64,000 bases of DNA, taken from NCBI GenBank assembly GCA_900318035.1, contig ONJC01000017.1:1-64000 (forward strand), in the 5' to 3' direction. How positions within the stretch are numbered: position 1 is the first letter of the stretch; every line of letters begins with the position of its first letter. Origin of the DNA: an uncultured Methanobrevibacter sp. GTDB lineage: Archaea > Methanobacteriota > Methanobacteria > Methanobacteriales > Methanobacteriaceae. A model generated the notes under the pieces. It searched no databases. It saw only the letters and a list, made by a program, of their open reading frames with translations, and was not told the origin of the DNA. The translations under genes and the position numbers were made by a program. Of this stretch, positions 58,586 to 64,000 are shown piece after piece.

Positions 58586-59086
58586 ATTTAAATTAATAGC
58601 TCTCAAAGATTCTAAAACAATATCTTCCTTTGAAGGGAATTTTGCTTTTCCTTCATCCATGCGAGGTTTTATAAAAATAGCTGATTGCTCCTGTTTGATT
58701 TTTTCAATGTTGCCTTTGATAGCCTTATACATTGAATCATGCATTGAAGGAACAAAAATGATTGGAGTGTCATGCCCATATGCAGTAATCAGAAGAGTGG
58801 ATATCGGATTATCCGCTATTTTATATGCAAATTTGGAAATTGTATTTGCAGTAGCAGGCGCAACCAAAATCAAATCCTCCTGAGAGTATTTGACATGCTC
58901 AATATCGCCTGTTAATTTGGTCACAACTTCATTGCCTGTTGCAAACTCCATTGAATTAGGATGTATGATTTCGCAAGCCGCATCACTCATAAAACATTTT
59001 ACTTCAACATCGTTTCTTCTAAATTCACGAGCCAGCTTAATAGCTTCGCTGGCAGCAACACTGCCTGTTACACATAAAACAATCAT
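58574..59086 (-). CDS. coaC: Phosphopantothenoylcysteine decarboxylase part of CoaBC (5' part)
   Basis: 170 residues from the ATG giving MIVLCVTGSVAASEA, preceded by GGTG; the open frame extends 25 codons upstream but that part overlaps the neighbouring gene and is not protein-like for this family. The flavoprotein domain shows GSVAASEA, the HVKYSQEDLILVAPATANTI segment with its conserved PATANT, and PSMHDSMY. It decarboxylates phosphopantothenoylcysteine in coenzyme A synthesis. The stop TGA at 58574-58576 comes just after an A5 run; see coaB. In most archaea the two activities are one protein of about 380-400 residues. Confidence 0.88.
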   Translation of the reverse strand: MIVLCVTGSVAASEAIKLAREFRRNDVEVKCFMSDAACEIIHPNSMEFATGNEVVTKLTGDIEHVKYSQEDLILVAPATANTISKFAYKIADNPISTLLITAYGHDTPIIFVPSMHDSMYKAIKGNIEKIKQEQSAIFIKPRMDEGKAKFPSKEDIVLESLRAINLNKKD

Positions 59087-59105
59087 ATTAACACCAAAAA
59101 AAGAA

Positions 59106-59651
59106 TTAATTAATTTGTATATTTGACAATACAAAATCAAAAACATACAAATTATTTTCAAAATCTGAAATAGGAGCGCTGTACATTATAACATAAGCCT
59201 GACCGCCTTTTTCAAACCAGATGGCCTTATGTTCCTTTTCACCGGTTCCCTGAGTAGAGGTATAAACATATTCATAGGCTTCCTTATTATTAACAACAAC
59301 AGAACCTGAGGAGACTAACTTGTAAGAGCTGTCCTTTTTCATTTTATCATAAGTTTCATTTACAAATGAACCGAACTCTCCTTCAAACGGTTTCTTTTCA
59401 ATGTTAATGTTAATCTTACCAATGCCCAATCCATCTACAGAACTGATTTTGGAAATCGCCATTACAGAATAATTTGAAGTTGCCTGAGAATCACCCCAAT
59501 CGGATGGGTATTGTATGGTAATTCCTCCTTTTGACAAAGTCAATATGCTTACATCAGTATTATTATCAGCACTTGATACCGCAGTAACGGAAACTAAAAA
59601 TAATAAGACCATGAGAATAATCATGCTTCCTTTAAACACATTAATTTTCAT
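59106..59651 (-). CDS. Secreted PsbP-like protein
   Basis: 181 residues. Signal peptide about 1-28 (MVLLFLVSVTAVSSA). The mature part begins GITIQYPSDWG and has the alternating pattern of a PsbP/MOG1-like domain, with VNNKEAYEYVYT and KAIWFEKGGQAYVIMYSA. Homologues in methanogens are secreted or lipid-anchored and of unknown function. AGGTGATATT precedes the ATG. It is on the same strand as the next gene upstream (20-nt gap), and both are exported or membrane proteins, so they may form one unit with coaC downstream. Confidence 0.7.
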   Translation of the reverse strand: MKINVFKGSMIILMVLLFLVSVTAVSSADNNTDVSILTLSKGGITIQYPSDWGDSQATSNYSVMAISKISSVDGLGIGKININIEKKPFEGEFGSFVNETYDKMKKDSSYKLVSSGSVVVNNKEAYEYVYTSTQGTGEKEHKAIWFEKGGQAYVIMYSAPISDFENNLYVFDFVLSNIQIN

Positions 59652-59671
59652 AATATCACCTATAGAATGGA

Positions 59672-60382
59672 TTAATTTCCTCCACTATCCGAAGTGGTCA
59701 CCACATTACTGGCACCATTATCATACGAACTGCCTTGTGAACCTTGAGACTGGGAAGAGGAATCAGAACCTTGATAGCTATACGAATTACTTGACTGACT
59801 ATACTGATTATACGAGTTGTCCGAAGTTGTCTCCAGATTGCTATTGGCACTATTGGAAGTACTGTAAGAAGTGTAATTATAATATGTTTTTGTTGTGTTG
59901 ACCTTTGCATTTTCTTGAAATTCAGGGAATGCAGTATCATCTACAACAGCAACTGTTTCTCCTTGAGATATTGATCCAAAATCAAAATTAAAAATACCAT
60001 ATGCAGTACCTGCAGTAAAAGCTATTACCAATATTAACAGCAGCAATAATTTGAATGTTCCGCTGTCTATTGAAGATTTTTTCTTCTTATTATAATTTTT
60101 ATCTGATTTTTTAGGATTAATAATATATTTTTGAACCAAATCTTGTTCTTGTTTTCTTTTATTTTTGGTAGGCCTTTTATTTCTTCTTTTTCTAGTATCT
60201 GAAGAGGGTTTGCCTTGCATTGACCTAATTCTTTTAGTTGCATCACGAGCATCTATTGAATTAAGTTTATCTTCATATTTGGACCTGAAATAGCTATACT
60301 TTTCGGCGGATATTTTTCCAGACCTGTAATCAGATTCCAAACTGTTCATGATACCAAGAAGTTTATCTCTATCATCTGACAT
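59672..60382 (-). CDS. Single-pass membrane protein with Ser/Asn/Gln/Gly-rich outer tail
   Basis: 236 residues. N-terminal helical part (about 1-50, with DKLLGIMNSLESDYRSGKIS, like the SHOCT-type short helical hairpins), a very basic linker (55-105), one membrane helix (about 109-129) and an outer tail of about 100 residues made mostly of Ser, Asn, Gln, Thr, Tyr and Gly. With the basic part inside, the tail is outside. No family assigned. Its tail could attach to or pass the pseudomurein wall, by inference. GGGAGGT precedes the ATG. Confidence 0.65.
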   Translation of the reverse strand: MSDDRDKLLGIMNSLESDYRSGKISAEKYSYFRSKYEDKLNSIDARDATKRIRSMQGKPSSDTRKRRNKRPTKNKRKQEQDLVQKYIINPKKSDKNYNKKKKSSIDSGTFKLLLLLILVIAFTAGTAYGIFNFDFGSISQGETVAVVDDTAFPEFQENAKVNTTKTYYNYTSYSTSNSANSNLETTSDNSYNQYSQSSNSYSYQGSDSSSQSQGSQGSSYDNGASNVVTTSDSGGN

Positions 60383-60439
60383 GTTCCTACCTCCCTGAAT
60401 TTATACATAATAAATTATATATAAACATTAATTTAAAGT

Positions 60440-61249
60440 TTACCTAACATATTGCGGATAAGAACCTAAAACCTTAAAATAATATGTCTGTTCCTGGACT
60501 TCTTCTAAAATATTTTGGATTAATTCCTCATCTTTGTGTCCATTAAAATCAACGAAGAACAGATATTTGCCCAAACCTTTTTTTGAAGGTCTTGATTCAA
60601 TCTTAGTCAAGTTGATGTTATTTTTTTCAAAAATTCCCAAAATGTTGTATAATCCTCCAGGCTTATCCTCATAAATGGAAAATATGATTGATGTTTTGTC
60701 ATCGCCTGTGAGTTCGTGGTCCTCTTTTGAAACAACGACGAATCTGGTTGCGTTATTGTCCACATCCTGAATGTTTGATTCCAGGATTTCCAGACCATAC
60801 AACTCGACAATCTTGGAATTTCCAATAGCCGCTTTCGATTTATCTCCTATAATATCCTTAGCGGCTCTCGCAGTGCTTATCGCATAATGAGGCTGAATAT
60901 TGTTTTTTCTGACAAAATCCTGACACTGCGCCAATGCCTGAGCATGGGAATACACATCTTCAATATCCTCCATTTTACAACCCGGATTTACAATGAAATT
61001 CTGGTTGATTGGAAGGATGATTTCCTTAAAAATTTTCAAATCGAATTTATGGGCCAGTGAATCTAGAGTAATACCTACAGGTCCCTCAATGGAATTTTCT
61101 ATTGGAACAACACCAAAAGAACAATCTCCATTAGCTACACTTTCCATAACTGCCGGAATAGTGCAATAGGGAATCAGATCTTCACCCATCATATTTGCCG
61201 CTTCATGGGTAAATGTTCCTTTAGGACCTAAAAATGAAATTGAAGTAAT
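60440..61249 (-). CDS. pheA: Prephenate dehydratase, probable AUU start
   Basis: 269 residues if translated from the ATT at 61249. The first ATG in frame (61192) would delete the start of the catalytic domain, while the frame upstream reads ITSISFLGPKGTFTHEAANM, the invariant beginning of the family. AAGGGGG lies 7 nt before the ATT and no ATG, GTG or TTG is available there. The catalytic part follows with IENSIEGPVGITLD, and NNATRFVVVS carries the catalytic threonine; the C-terminal ACT domain has ESRPSKKGLGKYLFFVD for phenylalanine feedback. It converts prephenate to phenylpyruvate. A terminator-like hairpin lies right before the ribosome binding site. Confidence 0.85.
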   Translation of the reverse strand: MTSISFLGPKGTFTHEAANMMGEDLIPYCTIPAVMESVANGDCSFGVVPIENSIEGPVGITLDSLAHKFDLKIFKEIILPINQNFIVNPGCKMEDIEDVYSHAQALAQCQDFVRKNNIQPHYAISTARAAKDIIGDKSKAAIGNSKIVELYGLEILESNIQDVDNNATRFVVVSKEDHELTGDDKTSIIFSIYEDKPGGLYNILGIFEKNNINLTKIESRPSKKGLGKYLFFVDFNGHKDEELIQNILEEVQEQTYYFKVLGSYPQYVR

Positions 61250-61267
61250 TTTTAAACCCCCTTTAAA

Positions 61268-61304
61268 AAAAATAAAAAAAAGTAGTATAGTTGAGAAACT
61301 ATAC
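61268..61304 (-). terminator. Hairpin and U-tract between the CBS gene and pheA
   Basis: On the reverse strand GTATAGTT and AACTATAC (positions 61304-61285) pair over 8 bp around TCTC, followed by TACTTTTTTTTATTTTTTTT. The U-tract ends only a few nt before the pheA ribosome binding site (61257-61261). It ends the CBS gene transcript or controls read-through into pheA. Confidence 0.6.
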
Positions 61305-61309
61305 CATAT

Positions 61310-62110
61310 TTAAGATTCTAATTTTTCAATTAGTCTTAAAATATCTGTTTGTGTGATGATGCCTATCACATCTTCACCTTCAACAATAGGCAAACCGTTA
61401 TATCCGGTTTCCATCATTATTTCAGATATTTCAGAAATAGACATGTCCTTTGTCACATAAACTGGATTAGTAGACATAATGTCATTGACTAAAACTTCCT
61501 TAATTTGAGATTTCTGATATTTTTCCGGAACTTTTTTCCTAAAGTCAATGAATGCTCTCATCAAATCTTTGGAAGTAATCATTCCAACAAGTTCATCATC
61601 ATCTAAAACAGGCAATCTTCCAACATTAGATTCCAGCATTACCCTTCTTGCATGGATAAGTCTTTCAGTTGGAGACACATATTTTACATCTTTTGACATT
61701 ATTTCCTTTACAGTTATCTTATCAAATGCAATTCCGTTTGCAAGAGTTACAAAATCGGCTTTGGAAACAATACCCACCATCTTCTCATCATTCATGACTG
61801 GAACGGATCCGATACCATTTTCCAACATTAATTTTGCCACTTCTTCTAATTGCATTTCCTGTGGAACTGTAAATACATCTTTAACCATTACAGATGAAAT
61901 ATGAAGTCTTGATGCAGGCATGCTTTCATATTTTGAAGATCCAAGCTTATTAGCTATGTCCCTTTCTGAAATAATACCCACTAATTCTTTATTATTAGTT
62001 ACAGGTAAACGTGACACGTTATTTTTACGTAACAATTTTAAAGCATCAGAAAGATTTTGATCTTTGTCTACAGTGATTAAATCCTCAGACATCAAATTCT
62101 TAATTTGCAT
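61310..62110 (-). CDS. Protein with four CBS domains
   Basis: 266 residues that are entirely two Bateman pairs. Repeats begin near residues 1, 74, 138 and 207, each opening with a (V/I)xxIM(S/T)xx-type motif (LMSEDLITV, VMVKDVFTV, IMSKDVKYV, IMSTNPVYV) and closing with VGIISERDI, VGIVSKADF, VGMITSKDL or IGIITQTDI. No catalytic domain is attached, so it likely senses adenine nucleotides or SAM and acts on a partner. GGAGATGAT precedes the ATG. It lies 26 nt downstream of another four-CBS gene on the same strand. Confidence 0.85.
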   Translation of the reverse strand: MQIKNLMSEDLITVDKDQNLSDALKLLRKNNVSRLPVTNNKELVGIISERDIANKLGSSKYESMPASRLHISSVMVKDVFTVPQEMQLEEVAKLMLENGIGSVPVMNDEKMVGIVSKADFVTLANGIAFDKITVKEIMSKDVKYVSPTERLIHARRVMLESNVGRLPVLDDDELVGMITSKDLMRAFIDFRKKVPEKYQKSQIKEVLVNDIMSTNPVYVTKDMSISEISEIMMETGYNGLPIVEGEDVIGIITQTDILRLIEKLES

Positions 62111-62136
62111 ATTATCATCTCCTATATTTTATCTGT

Positions 62137-63072
62137 CTAAAATCTTTTAACTGCGTTTAATATATCTCTTTCAGTGATAATTCCTAATACTTTATCGTTT
62201 TTAACAACTGGAACTCCACCAATATTCTTTTCTGAGAACAGTTCACACAATTCTCCGATAGTCATAGTAGGTTCAACAGTCACAGGATCTTTTACCATAA
62301 TGTCAGAAATAACTGTTTTTAAAACATCAGTTGCTAAATTGGAATTTAAATTATCAAACAATTCTTTTGCATTTAAGAATCTTATAACATCAGTAGAAGT
62401 TAAAATACCTAATAATTTTTTAGCTGCTTTGGAGATATCAGCTTCACCACCCACAATAGGGATTCTTCTTAAACCATTTCTAACCATGATTTTGCATGCA
62501 CCTTCCAAAGGTGTTCCAGGAGTGGTAGTGAATACTTTAGGACTCATAAAGTCCTGTACGGTTTCTTTACCGGCCATGCCTGCAAGGGATAGTGCGATAT
62601 CTCTTTCAGTTACAATACCTGCGAGTTTTCCATCACCATCAACAAGAGGAATAGCACCTAACTGATTATCTAACATGGTTTCAATGGTTTCTCCAATAGA
62701 TGCCTTATTAGATAAAGTAATTAAATCACGGGTCATAATTTCCTTAATTGGTTCGTTAATAGCTGCCAGGAAGTTATCTTCGTATTTTTTCTCAATAATG
62801 TTGAATTTTTTTCCTCCACCAAAGAAATCTAATATATCCATTACTGTTACAATACCCAATAACTTGCCAGAACCAGGGTCTGTGATTGGTAATCTTCTAA
62901 ATTCATGTTCCATCATTACTTTTGCAGTATCTTTAATAGGTTTTGTAGGAGGAATGGAAATAACATCTCTAGTTGCAATAGCCATTATGTCTCCTTCTTT
63001 ATCGTGAACTTTTGTTTCACGTTCAACTGCACCTGTGTTTGATTTTCTGTTAATGGATGTTTTATTTTTCAT
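62137..63072 (-). CDS. Protein with four CBS domains and a basic N-terminal tail
   Basis: 311 residues. After a charged tail (about 1-30) come four CBS repeats beginning near residues 31, 106, 171 and 252, with [46 protein letters not shown] and [11 protein letters not shown] as their closing motifs. It is longer than its neighbour because of inserts after repeats one and three. GAGGTGTG precedes the ATG. Tandem CBS-only genes in methanogens are thought to be energy or metabolite sensors; no partner is identified. Cotranscription with the next CBS gene is likely. Confidence 0.85.
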   Translation of the reverse strand: MKNKTSINRKSNTGAVERETKVHDKEGDIMAIATRDVISIPPTKPIKDTAKVMMEHEFRRLPITDPGSGKLLGIVTVMDILDFFGGGKKFNIIEKKYEDNFLAAINEPIKEIMTRDLITLSNKASIGETIETMLDNQLGAIPLVDGDGKLAGIVTERDIALSLAGMAGKETVQDFMSPKVFTTTPGTPLEGACKIMVRNGLRRIPIVGGEADISKAAKKLLGILTSTDVIRFLNAKELFDNLNSNLATDVLKTVISDIMVKDPVTVEPTMTIGELCELFSEKNIGGVPVVKNDKVLGIITERDILNAVKRF

Positions 63073-63137
63073 TTACACACCTCAATTTACAATTACGCTT
63101 CAAAAATTAAATAAAATCAATCATATTAAAACAAAAT

Positions 63138-63836
63138 TCACTCGATATCCAAAATCTTATGGATTTGAGGAATGGTGGAAACTTCAAAATATTGCCCAAC
63201 AATCTCAGAAAAATCAAATAATCTAAAATTAAGGTCCTTCCATTCTGATAATGGACTGGAAGGTTGGATAATTATTTGAAGGTTACTTTTGTTTGTAATA
63301 TTTGCGGATAATTTTTCAACTACCTCTTTAAATGACTTTATTTTTGTTGAAGGCAATATAACTACTTTACAATATACATTTATAGACTTCGCCATTAATA
63401 AATTTAGTGATTTAATCTCATTTATAAAAATACTTTCATCGAATTCACCGTCAAAATGCTCCGGCAATTTAATATCCAATGAAACCATATCCAAATTGTC
63501 AATTAAATCAATATTATCCGGCAAAGTACCATTAGTCTCTAGCATGATTTTTAAATCAAAATTTTTGCCGACTTCACTAATAAAGTCAGGATATAAACTT
63601 GGTTCACCTCCAGTAAATGATATAGTTCTACAATCAGGAGTCAATAAATTATTTATTTCATCAGTAACTTGCTGAGGTGTCATTAACTTGCCTGATTCTC
63701 TTGATTTACTATCATTGGTGTCACAATAATTACAGTTTAGATTGCATCCGGCAAATCTAACAAATATTTGGCGCTCACCGATTAACAATCCTTCACCCTG
63801 AAAAGATGAAAAGATTTCAATAACTGGTGCTTTCAT
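63138..63836 (-). CDS. queE: 7-carboxy-7-deazaguanine synthase
   Basis: 232 residues of the radical SAM type. SSFQGEGLLIGERQIFVR near the start and the cluster cysteines C31, C35, C38 (CX3CX2C in GCNLNCNYCD) are typical, followed by SFTGGEPSLYPDF and ETNGTLP. The enzyme rearranges 6-carboxytetrahydropterin to CDG on the way to archaeosine (and queuosine in bacteria). It shares its start with the stop of queD (TAATG overlap), so the two consecutive pathway steps are translationally coupled. Confidence 0.93.
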   Translation of the reverse strand: MKAPVIEIFSSFQGEGLLIGERQIFVRFAGCNLNCNYCDTNDSKSRESGKLMTPQQVTDEINNLLTPDCRTISFTGGEPSLYPDFISEVGKNFDLKIMLETNGTLPDNIDLIDNLDMVSLDIKLPEHFDGEFDESIFINEIKSLNLLMAKSINVYCKVVILPSTKIKSFKEVVEKLSANITNKSNLQIIIQPSSPLSEWKDLNFRLFDFSEIVGQYFEVSTIPQIHKILDIE

Positions 63837-64000
63837 TACAAATCTTTCCTGTATTCGGCGCCTTGACCGATTCCCTCATTGACACAGACTGAAACATATT
63901 TTAGATTGTCATATGTTTCAGAAAGTTTTCTTGCCAATGTTTCTGCGAAAAATTTTGACAGCTCTTCAGCAGAAGTGTATGGAAGAGGCAAGAATACACA
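63836..64000 (-). CDS. queD: 6-carboxytetrahydropterin synthase, C-terminal end (cut by window edge)
   Basis: The last 54 codons are in frame from the edge to a TAA at 63836-63838. The visible sequence includes TSAEELSKFFAETLARKL, and KYVSVCVNEGIGQGAEY before the end, the C-terminal helix and closing glutamate-bearing strand of the QueD/PTPS family. Linkage to queE supports QueD over other pterin synthases. Its active-site histidines lie beyond the window. Confidence 0.8.
   Translation of the reverse strand, partial: CVFLPLPYTSAEELSKFFAETLARKLSETYDNLKYVSVCVNEGIGQGAEYRKDL

Overview
This AT-rich window comes from a methanogenic archaeon of the order Methanobacteriales, most likely a gut or rumen Methanobrevibacter. 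Evidence: mcrB with mmp10 and mmp7, coenzyme M genes (comB, comC), F420 and tetrahydromethanopterin genes (cofG, mptA), an archaeal proteasome beta subunit, aCPSF1/FttA, Nop5 with fibrillarin, a family-B DNA polymerase cut after motif C as in Methanothermobacter, GGTGAT/GAGGT ribosome binding sites, and large adhesin-like beta-helix proteins with Ig-like modules beside an NRPS, a hallmark of rumen Methanobrevibacter. As far as I recall the Methanothermobacter gene numbering (mcrB MTH1168, DUF1922 MTH1184, thiamine-binding MTH1187, psmB MTH1202, aCPSF1 MTH1203, polB MTH1208), the housekeeping order follows that chromosome and accessory blocks have been inserted into it.

Layout. 1-11070: start of mcrB, the divergent MCR arginine methylase mmp10, mmp7 and a small partner, comB, TraB-like protein, DUF1922, HlyC/CorC-type protein, CaCA exchanger, tRNA thiolase, thiamine-binding protein, DegT aminotransferase. 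11514-19628: two tandem adhesin-like genes (the second frameshifted) and a small secreted protein. 20042-30382: housekeeping genes (trm1, an Lrp regulator, mptA, cofG, taw2, psmB, fttA, purM, comC). 30534-32768: an Ig-repeat adhesin. 32792-39818: split polB, AI-2E-type permease, pyrK-pyrD, a coiled-coil protein, nop5-flpA. 39861-57927: accessory island with a MATE-HATPase fusion, a 2605-residue NRPS, a 1619-residue adhesin carrying a papain-like protease, decayed adhesin pieces, a frameshifted LytS-type 5TM receptor and a strongly structured RNA candidate. 57928-64000: coaB/coaC (apparently one gene split by a homopolymer indel), secreted PsbP-like protein, Ser/Asn-rich membrane protein, pheA, two four-CBS proteins, queE and the end of queD.

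How it fits together. Mcr, Mmp10 and Mmp7 serve assembly, modification and activation of methyl-coenzyme M reductase. ComB and ComC supply coenzyme M, MptA methanopterin and CofG F420. The NRPS and MATE genes are translationally coupled (11-nt gap) and look like one unit that makes and exports a reductively released small peptide. The adhesins face the gut community or substrate particles.

Most unusual signals: the NRPS has an orphan condensation C-lobe before its first A domain and that A domain lacks the amino-group-binding Asp; the exporter carries an RsbW-like ATPase tail; a roughly 115-nt hairpin RNA lies between copies of a 12-mer also found upstream of mcr; and three genes are broken at homopolymer runs, which could be sequencing error, phase variation or decay.
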